DNA of 64,000 bases from Owenia fusiformis. Taxonomy: Eukaryota; Annelida; Polychaeta; Sabellida; Oweniidae. The notes below the pieces were generated by a model, which saw nothing but the letters and a program-made list of their open reading frames with translations, did no database searches and was not told the DNA's origin. The stretch is taken from the NCBI GenBank assembly GCA_903813345.2, contig CAIIXF020000007.1, forward strand, positions 15,296,714-15,360,713. The letters are read 5' to 3'. Within the stretch, counting starts at the first letter, position 1; each line of letters starts with the position of its first letter. Position numbers and translations under genes: made by a program. Of this stretch, positions 33,501-42,105 are shown piece after piece.

Positions 33501-34963
33501 AACAGCCTTGCACCCACCTGAAAATCAATTTGCGCCCACTTTAAAGTGAGAGAAATCATGAAAATTTGGCATATTTTGACTAATTTTGGTCTGAATTGTG
33601 AAAATGAAAATTTTGCACTCACTTGAGAAAAATCCTGGGGAGATCACTGGGATGGACAAAACTTGCAATGAGAAAATAAGATAAGGTTTCTTACCTCACA
33701 TTTCAGGATAACATATTTCTCTTTATCAAATGGGACACCATGCTTATGGAACTTGTGCCTATCCAATCCCAGCTTCCGTCTATCTTTGAATGAACACAAA
33801 TTACATTTATACCGCGAGTTCCAATTTCCAACTAGATGTTCTTTTCTGTGCTGTACTAGTTGAGAATGTGTATCAAACGTTTGCGAACATTTCCTACATT
33901 TACGATGTTGAAACTTGGTCGGTGATGGATTATTCTTCTCTGATTCTTCTTCACAATTTACCCCAAGTTTTGTTGAAGAAATATTTGGTGAACTATTATC
34001 ACCAATTGTAGAAGTTTTTGATTTTTGGTGTTGAGCTTCGATATCTTGTGGGATAGATGTCTTTGATTTTTTGGAAGATTCGCTATCATTTATGAATGGG
34101 GTTTCATTTGATGATTTAACATTTGGCACAGGGTTTTCCACAACCTGAGAAGTTTTTTCTTGAAGTTGACCTCCTTCACTTGTGGCAATTTCGGCATGTC
34201 TCCTTTTACGTGAAGCATTTACAGCATCTTTAGTTGAACCCACCTGTGTCTCTTTTTCCCTTTGAGTGGCTTTCCTTGTGTGATAATGTTTCACTGATGT
34301 GCCATAAGGTTCATCAATATTTTTATCACTTGACGTTTCTATATTTTTGATTGGATCTTTACAAGTTGAAGTTTCATAAATCTGTGGTCGGCCTCGTTTT
34401 CTTTTTGGAGTGTCCACACCTTTGGCTTTGATGATGCTGCCATCACATTCTATTCCTTTTGAAACTGATGTCTTAGGTTTCTTATTTTTGGACTTAACAA
34501 TTGTTGAGTTTTTAGTTGAATGATCTTTAATTCTTTTAGTTTGTATTGTTTCTTGTTTACTAGTTTCCGATTGAGATGTCATATCACTTATAAGGTCCTT
34601 ACATAAAGCTATACCTTCGGATAATTCAAGAGCTTTAAAATAGTTTAAATAATCCTGAACTTTGGAATTTTGAATCATTAAACATCCTGTATACAAAAAT
34701 CGAACTATTTTGCTTAACTCATCTTGGTTAAGATTCAAATGATCAATATTCCAAACTCTTTTAGTCTTCCATGATTTCTCAGCTTGAAATTTCTCCAAAG
34801 TTGCTGCTAAGACGAGTCTGTGTACCGGGATGATCAAACTGTCACACTTTATGTTTATATCACATGCTTTATGTGACTGTTGTAATGTATACAAGCAATC
34901 CAAGAGCTTGGATCTATGTTGCTTGGACGTCAGAGTGACAGGAGTGTCACCTTGTAAGTCCAT
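16029..34963 (-). CDS. BTB domain, AT-hook, ten C2H2 zinc-finger protein (8 exons, 943 aa)
   Basis: Exons in transcript order: 34963-33695, 33030-32941, 32183-32061, 31176-31034, 18849-18776, 18366-18280, 17751-17660, 16982-16029. Their 2832 nt join in frame, and several fingers are completed across splice junctions. A BTB fold covers about residues 20-125 (CDIN..., PVHRLVLAA, FLYTGCL). An AT-hook (KRKRGRP) lies near residue 190. Ten C2H2 fingers lie between about 350 and 650, followed by a ~290-residue Ser/Gln/Pro-rich tail. BTB domains dimerise and recruit corepressors, while fingers and AT-hook bind DNA, so a nuclear transcription factor is likely. BTB plus AT-hook plus many fingers resembles ZBTB24 or PATZ1, but I cannot assign orthology. 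Intron 4 is about 12.2 kb and holds the DIRS element and a tandem-repeat element. Confidence 0.85.
17043..17353. mobile_element. piggyBac-like MITE in BTB-ZF intron 7
   Basis: Exact inverted ends TTAACTCATTC (17043-17053) and GAATGAGTTAA (17343-17353), each including TTAA, the piggyBac target. Subterminal inverted motifs AAGGACTTGATATGACGTC and GGACGTGATATCAAGTCC are typical of piggyBac MITEs. Non-coding. Confidence 0.6.
18908..19270 (-). repeat. Inverted partner of the repeat at 24750-25137
   Basis: Contains TTCTTAGATTTTCGGCACA, CATTGCCAAGC, CTCCTTCATGGTGAAAATTC and AAGATGGCCGCCAAAATT. The reverse complements of all four recur, slightly diverged, at 24750-25137. The two arms lie about 6.2 kb apart in one intron and may be long terminal inverted repeats of a decayed DNA transposon, or two unrelated insertions of one family. 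Confidence 0.55.
19501..21656 (-). mobile_element. Second tandem-repeat element, ~14 monomers (copy 2)
   Basis: Inverted relative to copy 1. Its left end (AACAAGGCATTAACATGACA) is the reverse complement of copy 1's right end. Its right end is the hairpin ATGTCACCAC-TTTT-GGTGGTGACATA preceded by CGGAGACCATAACAAT. The core is the same ~140-bp monomer. It sits in BTB-ZF intron 4 and is oriented with that gene's transcription. Confidence 0.75.
21657..23492. other. BTB-ZF intron 4 sequence without supported features
   Basis: A 12-G run lies at about 21720. Frames at 22265-22558 and 22973-23212 (+) contain scattered Cys and His but no complete zinc finger or recognisable domain, and lack usable splice support. 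I regard this stretch as intronic. Confidence 0.4.
23493..25137 (+). repeat. ~550-bp direct duplication interrupted by a MITE
   Basis: Block 23493-24041 is repeated from 24041 to about 25115. Shared segments include AGATAACAGTTA, GGGTCAG-ATGAATAAAATAA, CTGCACAACACTCTTCTTTA and AAATATAAACTTGTCAAATT. The second unit is longer because a 525-bp element inserted at 24198-24722 split it. Poly-G (about 13) lies at 23591. Confidence 0.65.
24198..24722. mobile_element. 525-bp inverted-repeat MITE with a 50-nt poly-C tract
   Basis: Ends CAGGCCTGTCAACT and AGTTGACAGCCCTG are inverted with one mismatch. TGGATA flanks both sides (24192-24197 and 24723-24728), a probable target duplication. The interior has repeated TGTCACGCA and an uninterrupted run of 50 C at 24475-24524. 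The CAGG start and short duplication fit hAT-like non-autonomous elements. Confidence 0.65.
25331..25478. repeat. DIRS left inverted terminal repeat
   Basis: CCCACCTCTCAATTATATGC through CCTCAATTTCCC. Its reverse complement appears at 30626-30772 with only a few differences (for example TTAGACGCG against TTGGACGCG), implying a fairly recent insertion. Confidence 0.88.
25529..27430 (+). pseudogene. DIRS Gag-like ORF, broken by an in-frame stop
   Basis: The likely start is ATG 25529 (MENNKSS). The frame has Gln/Asn/Ser-rich and basic segments (RSRSAKRREV, KRARSDH), and then Gag-like helical sequence. It meets TAA at 27038-27040 after NVTNVILI. The same frame continues at once with RDRVSSKFRKSDAEALRNLP, typical of the DIRS Gag C-terminus, through an Asn-rich stretch to a stop at 27428-27430. 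The TAA therefore looks like a single nonsense change. The last ~200 nt overlap the RT frame. Confidence 0.75.
27447..29446 (+). pseudogene. DIRS reverse transcriptase/RNase H, deleted catalytic box and frameshift
   Basis: Frame 1 (first ATG 27447, to stop 28334) carries RT motifs: IFLRQKPNGDYRPIIDLSLL, ATSIDYRDAYYHIPI and FKTLPFGMSTSPYVFTR. After ILTHQYL at about 28093 it jumps directly to GFVINREKSEL. The YxDD active-site block and following residues are missing in an in-frame deletion. Near 28310-28330 (a CTGGGG run) the homology moves to another frame, which runs to 29446. That frame carries RNase H motifs TIFTDASETMWGAHMD, WLELAAVL, CLDNTTALSYINKQGG and GSLNRWADALSR, then the conserved DIRS post-RNase H region (IAPKWPNQPWF). 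The protein cannot be active as it stands. Confidence 0.85.
28348..30345 (+). CDS. DIRS tyrosine recombinase (YR) ORF
   Basis: The open frame runs 665 codons from 28348, but its first ~270 codons lie over RNase H in another frame and are probably not all translated. The recombinase proper starts near 29170 (SRLQIVNDTLKKQGFS). It shows the core-binding region (DSRWNTFTVWCYE, IPLVAEFLLYLH) and the catalytic residues of the family: Arg in ASGKRRSDI, His-x-x-Arg in KTHETRALSASL, His/Trp in CSWANHNTF and Tyr in TSFYLRD. It would insert the circular DNA without target duplication. No break is visible in this part. Confidence 0.85.
   Translation: MSSQPDVSYKITRDTNLHQPRSNKHTEMVDGRAESTHGSTSGNVCPRSHNLHGCIGDYVGCTHGLCGNQWILVPIGNEKPHQLARTSGSIESSTQTEPSTGTSSKHSSLPGQHNSPKLHKQTRRDKIEKSSDPKPGNPNLVQKPPNKHKSSTYSRIPKPMGRRTISGQDSEHRMVSTPTNSETTVANMGDSSVRFDGDMSQQQTTTICIPSTRPKQLGNRRNVNPVGQSQLLHIPTNKHDRQSSNKNENTQLRSHNDSSKVAKSTLVHTNSGTSNGLPKNASSVSKTTKNAKDKHISPDSGNICPSRLQIVNDTLKKQGFSTEVSLRISESSRRKSTNKLYDSRWNTFTVWCYERNSDPCQADIPLVAEFLLYLHQTKKLSIPTIEGYRTAINTVLKKSSDIDLTDNSLIGDLIRSFKLENLTPRNMVPKWNLVFVLNALSKAPFEPMATAELKFTSWKTLFLLLMASGKRRSDIHALDFRHLKWSESRDQVTMYPFIGFLPKSLSAAEGESRFQPILIKALTTLVNRDSPDRTLCPLRALRYYLQATVSTRGNRNRLFIPYKAGYTEDIHVNTISSWVKNLILYTYKNSQETDYQINSIKTHETRALSASLAVQANLSVTAVLKACSWANHNTFTSFYLRDTSVIEGELRKLGPMMVAGSLYNI
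30490..30582. repeat. DIRS internal complementary region
   Basis: The junction ATACT/GGGAAAATCC at 30525/30526 joins the reverse complements of the two element tips. GGCATATAATTGAGAGGTGG on its left side mirrors the left tip. On its right side the sequence mirrors 30756-30814 with one visible change. This is the template for completing the ends during replication in DIRS1. Confidence 0.82.
30626..30772. repeat. DIRS right inverted terminal repeat
   Basis: Reverse complement of the left terminal repeat. It continues into a right extension (30773-30814, containing AAAAAAGGATTTTCCC) that is absent from the left repeat but present in the internal complementary region. Confidence 0.88.
31418..31870. 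mobile_element. 453-bp hAT-type MITE with 8-bp target duplication
   Basis: Inverted ends TAGTGTTGTCGCGAT and ATCGCGACAACACTA. GTGCACAT flanks both sides (31410-31417 and 31871-31878), the 8-bp duplication expected of hAT elements. The interior has subterminal CATCGATG and CGATGTA motifs. It lies in BTB-ZF intron 3. Confidence 0.8.
32586..32823. mobile_element. TACAGTAAAACCTGT MITE, copy 2
   Basis: CAGTAAAACCTGTG at the left and ACAAGTTTTACTGTA at the right. The interior is expanded by repeats of CAGGTGTTCCACTTA. It lies in BTB-ZF intron 2, just before the acceptor-side exon at 32941. Confidence 0.6.
33444..33649. mobile_element. CAGTG-TCTCC family element, copy b
   Basis: Starts CAGTGATCTC and ends GGGGAGATCACTG, with GTGGGCACAGCACCCAC and TTTTGCACTCACTTGAG inside. 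It ends 45 bases from the BTB-ZF exon 1 donor, within intron 1. Confidence 0.65.
33695..34963 (-). CDS. BTB-ZF exon 1: BTB domain, AT-hook, first two fingers
   Basis: This 423-codon exon starts at ATG 34963 (MDLQGDTPV) and ends on a codon boundary at ATLKCE-type sequence (VILKCE/GTAAGA). It supplies the BTB domain, a Lys/Ser/Thr-rich linker with the AT-hook, fingers 1 (CRKC...H) and 2 (CNLC...H), and the first Cys of finger 3. The second Cys of finger 3 comes from the next exon (VENCKYQ). The frame runs past the donor to a stop at 33644, which would give a truncated protein if the intron were retained. Confidence 0.85.
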
Positions 34964-35944
34964 TATTATTATGATGGTTTAATGCCTCTAGCTCTTCATC
35001 TGAAATACATGTATTTAAGTAATAACAAAAAATTAACATATTATTCTTATTTTGGTTTCACATTTCTTGAAAGCTTCCTGCAGGATGTATCTATTTCTTT
35101 CAAGAGTTTTAAAACAATCACATGTTGCTTTAGACTTACTAATTGCGTTCAATTATCAAGAAATGTGTCTGGGCGAAAACAAAAAATAAAATATATGTTG
35201 CATTGGCTTATGTTGCCCAACAATTTACTGTAGGCTTGACAATATTATGTAGATTTATAAATCTCTTGCTCTTGATTTTAAACTACACAAAAGCTGAAAA
35301 CAAAGACATAACAATCAATTAATAATAATAACCAAAACCAGGATACTCTGAAAGTACATCTATCCAGATTTAAGATTACAGCCGACAAACAAGCTTTTAG
35401 CAAGGTGGAAATCGGGAATTAAAGAGGTACCTGTATAGTTACAGTATTTATATTGCACATATTCTAATACATTGAGCGCCAGCGCCATTGCTATTCTTGC
35501 CTGTATATTTCTACGGCTGCAAGGAGAATGGCCAATATTCTTGATTTTGAATCTAACATGACAATGTGATACCCATATATGGAAGAATATCAAGTTGCGT
35601 CCCTGGGAGCCAATCCTCCATGACATTGAGCCAAGTATGTTTATAGTTTGCACCAGCAGATCTAGACGGGGGCGTGGGGGGCGCAAAATTCGTGTTTTGC
35701 CTCATCGCTTTTCACCAAATTTGACTCTTCGCTCACTTTTATTATGACACGCCCCCCCTAACACAAAATCCTGGATCTGCCCGTGGTTTGTACTATAACA
35801 AGAAAATCAAGTGAAAATGACACTAGAAAAATACGAAGGCCATAATGCTATTTTGACAAAACTGATCCACTTTTTATTGAAATACCACAGAGAAAGACAA
35901 TGAACAAACTGCATTTTACTGCTTGTTTTCTGTTGGCTAGGTAA

Positions 35945-36165
35945 CATGTTGATGACGTCACAAATTAAAATATAATAAACACTGTGATGTGTGACGTTTA
36001 GCTTTCTTGTCTGTTTAGTTGATAGGGCAATAAATAACTGATGTCATAGTTTATGTTATATTACGTCATATCTTCATCACAAACACAACATATGACGTCG
36101 TGATCGTTGCTTTGATGATTTGCCATATAAGGTAATAATGGCGGACTTTTGGTCACGTGACTGGT
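35945..36165. promoter_or_regulatory. Cluster of CRE, YY1 and E-box motifs
   Basis: TGATGACGTCAC near 35951, TTACGTCATA near 36061, ATGACGTCGTGA near 36091, AATGGCGG near 36137 and the palindrome GTCACGTGAC near 36153. The mix of CRE, YY1-like and CACGTG sites is promoter-like. It could serve the BTB-ZF gene on the - strand. Inference from motifs. Confidence 0.35.
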
Positions 36166-37119
36166 GGACAGTCGGTCCATAGAACGAATGGCTCCGCTCA
36201 CTTCGTGGAGGGCCTTCATAAAAAAAACTACCAAAATTGCCCGTGTTGTACATACCCAGCCTACCAAAATGTTTTAGACTTAGAGTGGGGGTCAAACAAA
36301 CAGGGTCCTCTGTGACCATTCCATGGGTGCAAAGATGCGCATGTAGGCTTTTATATATCTGAGATTTTCTATGACTACAAAACTTCAATAGTGCAACTTA
36401 TCAGAACCGTGGAAACCCCGTCTATTCCTTGATTAACACACAAATGTAAAATTCATAAAATAATTTCGAAAATTTTCTGAAGTAGGTCAATAGTCTCTAC
36501 TCTCTATGGCCTACTTGTTTTTAAAATAATTAGTAACTTACGGGGTATATGGTGATCAAATAAAAGTAACATGGAAACAAGTAATATATTATTAGTTCTC
36601 GATTGATTTATTATGCTAAATAAGTGGGTTAATGTCGGTGAGTGATGACATAATTATTGGTTTAGAGACTAGATATAAAGGGGATTCCCCTTTTGAAATT
36701 TTTTGAAAATGATGATGAAAGGGATTTCAAAGTGAAGCTGTATAGATGCCAAGATTGTAAGTGTTACACTAACTTGTGGTAGCTTCCTTCATATTACAAC
36801 ATCATCCATTCATATAGTTTTATAGTTTGCGAAAATTCCATCAGAAACTAGTGCATTCTTATTGAGTCATTGGGCTGTGAACTAAAAAATCAACTGAGAA
36901 TGAGATTTCCATGTTCTAAAATAGCAGAGACATAAAACAGAGCTCTGTTTTATATGTCCCTGGCCTTGCCAATCAAATAAATTCTGTCTTTGACAATCGT
37001 ACTACTGTACTAAGAAAAAAATATTCTGAATTTATTTTTGAACTATGATCATGGACTTCAAATAACCAATTAATTGCGTCAGTAAAACCTAAAGAATAAG
37101 AAATCAAAACATCATTATA

Positions 37120-38555
37120 CCCAATTGAAAAAAGCCTATGGAAAATCATCTCCAATTATCACCTAACTTACTATTGATAATTAGTTGAAAGTTAGGTGTA
37201 AAAATTCACATGCAAATGAGCTAATTATCAACTTAATTAACGCTTAATTTGCAACTTAATTAACGATTAACTACCATCAATATGCAAATGAGCTATTTAC
37301 GTAAATTAGTTGAAAGTTAGTTGTAAGTTTGATGTAAGTTAATCTCTAATTATCACCTAACTTACTATTGATAATTAGTTGAAAGTTAGGTTTAAGTCAG
37401 ATTTGTGACATCTCAAAAATGACTTGCTTCTTTTTTGCTTCTCTTCACTCGGAGATTTTTGCTTCATCTTGAACCATTTTGTGACGGAATATTCATCTTA
37501 ATTAGGATCTTTCAGAACAGACAACATTGAACTTGAACTATTGAAATTTCACAGCAACAGGAGGGAAAACCACATGATTCAATTGATGACATACGATTTC
37601 CTCCTTCGCACACCTCCTTTTGTCGAAAACGTACCCTCCATCTTGGTTTTCAAAGTTTTCAAATTGACCTAGTTTTAAACCAATCAACGATCGACTCGCT
37701 AAACCAATCGGCGACGATGTCATCTCAATACAGATTTACGTTATAAGCGTATGTCATCTTTGAACCCTGGGGTTTCTCCCCCTCTTTTTTAAAGCTATTC
37801 TATTTTGCAAATTTTTAAGATTCATGAAAAGCATGTGAAAACATCATTATTGCCATCAACAACTAAAATCAGAACACAAACATTAGACTATAATGTTACA
37901 TAAAAAGGACATAACAGATATAATCAAAAATATGTTTTGAAATGTCTTTGATCTAACCCATGTTAGTACCTAATTTGCATTCTAGGATTAATATTAAATG
38001 ATCTGATTCAATAAGAATTTTTAATTCATAAACATTTCAGACAAAAGTGTGAATAAGATTTAACATACATTGTATTCATGTTCTACATACCCTTATAATA
38101 ATGTTGACCAAATTTCATGGTAGTATACGCACCATTCACATTGTAATTCTCAATTTTATGAGAGAAATATCTCTCACATGTTTTCTTTTTCCACCATCTT
38201 GAAATTAAATTTAGGGGGTTTGTATTTCTAAATCATGGGCCTAATTTACGACTAATTATCATTATAATCATCCTATATGTTAACTATCAACCAATAATCT
38301 ACTTCAGAACAAAAACGTTTTAATTTACCACTTACTATCACCCTCAAACATTTCATATCTTAATTATCAACTAAAAATCATAAATCAGCATTATTGTAAG
38401 TTAATTTACGTTGAACTTGCTACTGATAATTAGGCCATAATTATCATTGATTTAATTAACGCTTAACTTTAATTCCAATTGCCAGCAGAATTGTTGATAA
38501 TTAGTTGTAAATTAGTTGGTAATAAGTTGGTCATTAGTTTTATTTTTCAATTGGG
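37120..38555. mobile_element. 1.4-kb AT-rich inverted-repeat element
   Basis: CCCAATTGAAAAAA at 37120 is inverted at the right end (TTTTTCAATTGGG, to 38555). Both flanks inside carry repeated GATAATTAGTTGAAAGTTAG and AACTTAATTAACG motifs; TGCAAATGAGCTA also occurs twice. No coding capacity; superfamily not assigned. Confidence 0.55.
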
Positions 38556-38574
38556 GCAAGAATATATGGGATCG

Positions 38575-38650
38575 ACCAGGTGTCCGTCCATCCGTTGGTC
38601 CGTCCGTCCGTTGGTCCGTCCTCCGTTGGTCCGTCCGTCCATCCGTCAAC
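38575..38650 (+). repeat. GTCCGTCC/GTTGGTCCGTCC microsatellite
   Basis: Short imperfect repeats of TCCGTTGGTCCG and GTCCGTCC, followed by CAACATTGGCCGCACAA. Such tracts often sit near ends of invertebrate transposons. Confidence 0.6.
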
Positions 38651-39269
38651 ATTGGCCGCACAAATTAAAACTGCTATTCGAATTGAGTCTTATCCACAGT
38701 CATTTTATGCATATCCATAATGCCTATTTGACCTATCATCGCCATTTCCCAAGTTCGCCCAGTTTCCGAGAAATTACTTTTTTTGATGTCAAAAGGTCAA
38801 ATTTTCTGTAAATACTAGACACTTTGTTGAAGTAGAACTTTCAAATAACTTGCAGTAGTTGCTGTATATGCAACTTATGTCCTCTGAAGATTTCAAAGCT
38901 CTTGGAATTACAGTTTTTGGTGTTTACTCTATAAAATTTGACAAAAGGTAGGACTTGGTCATTTTCAGGAAACTTTCTCTTGTATAAAGTCAATGGCAGG
39001 TTTTCTGATTGACAAGTTTCTCAAAGTTTGCCTTATACTTGATCATTTCTTGCAATGAATTACATCATATCTAGATTTAACCATTCCCTACATATTGCTC
39101 AATATATGTCAGCATCAAATTTTTATCATTTTTTACCCTGCGCGCAGAGTCTAGTTAAACTACACTCTGCCTAGTATAAACCATATTACAGTTTAGTAGC
39201 CCCGCCCCCACGACGGATACCGGTGACAGTTTTGGAAATAAATCACTTCTGACCTACGCGCTGACGTAA

Positions 39270-39416
39270 TCAGCAGCTTGAAGAAACATACGCTAAATGC
39301 GTGCTAATTAAATATGCGCATGTCATTGGCCGATTCCGGGCTCAAGGATGACGTCAGAAGGAATGACTATATATAGAACGTCGGTCAAATTTGGCCGACG
39401 AACACTGATTGGCGCG
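39270..39416 (+). promoter_or_regulatory. TATA-box promoter, probably of the Ubl-Death gene
   Basis: CGCTGACGTAATC (about 39270), an inverted CCAAT box (CATTGGCC, about 39325), a CRE (GATGACGTCAG, about 39348) and TATA box CTATATATAG (39368-39377). These predict a start near 39400. A possible donor (GCG/GTGAGT) follows at 39417, which would give a very short noncoding leader spliced to the acceptor at 42093. GTCGGTCAAATTTGGCCGAC between TATA and start is a near-palindrome. The link to the gene is inference. Confidence 0.5.
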
Positions 39417-39547
39417 GTGAGTTCACAGGTTTATTTTAGTTTGAAAGAGTGAAGACGAAGCTCTCTTTTAAGAAGTGAAGTCAAACGAATGCAAAGGGTA
39501 GTCATTTTTGAGATATTTGACATCAAAAAACAGTAAAAATAAGTCAT

Positions 39548-39690
39548 TTTTCAACTTGCTTCAATTTGACCAAATATTTTTTTGAAAATCATCTACAAGT
39601 TACCAGGAGTTCAAATCTGACATTAGTTTTAGGATTTGACCTTTCCTTGACCTTCAGTGACCTTTGAAAGGTCAAAAAAGTTGATTTTTC
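39548..39690 (+). repeat. Single diverged monomer of the ~140-bp tandem repeat
   Basis: TTTTCAACTTGCTTCAATTTG, AAAATCATCTACAAG, TTCAAATCTGACATTAG, CCTTCAGTGACC and AAAGGTCAAAAAAG follow the same order as in the 6.7-11.6 kb array. Hairpin ends are not present. It is an old relic or a related progenitor sequence, on the same strand as the downstream gene. Confidence 0.6.
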
Positions 39691-41467
39691 AAATTGATTT
39701 TTGGATGTAAATTTTGGTCAGCTTAATCACAAAAGACCTTACTGAGCTCAATAAGTATAATTTTCAAGGTCAAAGGTCATCAAACTAGGTCACACAACTG
39801 TGCTGTCTAAGTTTCTCAAAGTTCGAGACTACAAATCCAAATAAATATTTTTGTTTGAAAGTCAGGATATACATTCCTCTGAAGGTTCCAAACTATGTGA
39901 GCACAGGACCGTGGGTCCTATTTTTTATGTTAGTCTCAGCATTCATGCTTCCACGAACTAATCATTATAATCTTAGGGAAGTAATATAATTTTTATATAT
40001 GTCCATGGGTTGAAAAGACCATGTGCAGTATGGCAAGTGATTTTAGATGGTCAAATCTTTCACCATGAGTGCTTTCTGGGCATAAATACAGTGGTTCTTA
40101 TTAAAACAATATGTTTTCTTTCAAGTAAAGTACCCACGCTGATAAAAATATTGATCGAACAATTCGAAAAATTATGAATTAATTTTATGTCAACATTTTT
40201 TTCAAAATATTGAACCTTTTTACTCAAAAGAGGATCTTCTTTTTCTGATTTTTATTGCATGAAAAGATTATTCAACAAGGGGTTTAAAACATCTTCAAAA
40301 AAAGAATGGTATTGAAAGTCTAGTTTTGAAGATATCAATTTTTGATGACCAAAATTATGCTGAAAACAATGGATAGCACGAGTTTTCCCTATGGGAAAAT
40401 AACATATGGGATATGTGTTTTAACTTAAACGCATTTCAATACCTATCACCTTTTCAGAAATTGTTAATATAGTGTAGATGAGACTTTCGATATGTTTAAA
40501 TTGAGAAAAACAAGATCCTCTTTTTAGAAAATGAGCCAAACATTTTTTGAAAAGTGCCAAGGTGGGGCCTAATCCATAATTTTTCAAAGAGTTGGATTGA
40601 TATTTCACTATCATGGGGACTTCAAGAAAGATATGAGTGTCTAAAATCACTTTCCATACTGCACTTGGACCTTTGAATGTGTTGTCGGAGTACCAACCCT
40701 GTTCAAAGAGATACCCAGCCATATCTACTGGAGAAAGAATATTTACCCTGACTCCAAAAATCAAATGCCCCGCCCCTGGCACTGCTTGTAAAAAAAACTC
40801 TTTGATTTTACACAATTGAATTGTTATCCCTCCTACTTTGTAAAGTGAGATAACAATGGAGCTGTAGTGTAGAATTGCATAAGTCCATTCATTTGTTCAT
40901 CCATCAATTTATTTGGTTGTCCTGATGCCGGGGGGGGAGGGTACTGTTCACCCACATCACATATTATTTTTCGCTAATTTTTAGATTTTTAAATTTCGCG
41001 GCTTTGTGACTTCTCAAAATGTGTAATACTTCGATTCTTTTTATATGTTTTTTAGAGTTAGTGGATTTGTCTTGTAATAAATTACACCCTTTCTACTTCA
41101 ATATCAGCCTCAGAGATTTTGGCTTCATCTTTATGGCCATTTTGTGACAATGTTCCTTTAATTATGATATTTCAGAGCCCAAATGTAAAATTACAGTAAT
41201 TTCCCTACCTTTTATCACCAACACTTGATGGAAATTGTCATCATTGAGTGAAATAAATTTTGTGACTATTATATTTTGTGAATTAAAACTTTTTGAATTT
41301 TCGCGACTTTTATAATTCGCAAATTTTCAAAAAACATGAAATAAAGTAGGACACAAAATTTACTGAGAGTGCAGTATAGTTTAATTGAAAAAAATATTTC
41401 AGGGATTCATTTATGGGGTCAGCCTGTACATTTATTGATCCAAATACAATATGATCTTTTTATAGCT

Positions 41468-42069
41468 TAAAGGAATATTCCTTGCCAGACTCTTTCTCTC
41501 TTGATATGGTAGCTATAATCATATATATAGTTTCCATATTTAGCAAAACATGGGAAAATGTTTTAATATGGTCAATATTGATCATTTAAAAATCTAGTGC
41601 TTATTTCCAGTGAGCTGCCATCTTTTAAGATTTCTTGCAGGAAGTGATGTCATCAACTCCTATAACCTTGCCCATAACAGTATAGGGAAGTAGCACAAAA
41701 TCACTTCTAGACAAGTGATCATTACTTTCTGGGCAAAAATATATTTAAGGCTTGTTAACTTAGAATAAAAGAAGAGATTTTCAGAAGGATTAAATAAGAT
41801 TCAAAGTTGAAAAAGAATATTTAGCTGGTTTTGTAATTCTTAATAGCTCCTCACCTAATGCTATATGCAAAGTTGAGAGTCGATGACATCACTTCCTGTG
41901 TGAAATTTTAAAAGATGGCAGCTTACTGGAATTGAGCATCACATTTCTAAGTGATCAAATTTGACCATATCAAAACATTTTTGAGTGTTTTTCTAAACAT
42001 GGCAAGCATATATATGGTTATAGCTACCATATGAGGAGAGAGATGGTTTGGCAAGGAATATTCCTTTAA
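41468..42069. mobile_element. ~600-bp fold-back element with ~190-bp arms
   Basis: TAAAGGAATATTCCTTGCCA at the left and TGGCAAGGAATATTCCTTTA at the right begin long imperfect inverted arms. These also pair TAGCTATAATCATATATATA with TATATATGGTTATAGCTA and GGAAGTGATGTCATC with GATGACATCACTTCC. The right end stops 24 bases before the splice acceptor of the Ubl-Death coding exon. Confidence 0.7.
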
Positions 42070-42105
42070 TGTAACAGATTAACTCATTTTCAGGTATGTT
42101 TGAAC

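Larger units (their letters stand above)
34964..39360. other. Intergenic region between divergent BTB-ZF and Ubl-Death genes
   Basis: No exon is supported. It holds a CRE/E-box motif cluster (35945-36165), an AT-rich transposon (37120-38555) and a GTCCGTCC-type repeat at 38580-38650. A noncoding first exon of the BTB-ZF gene may lie here but none could be pinned down. Confidence 0.45.
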
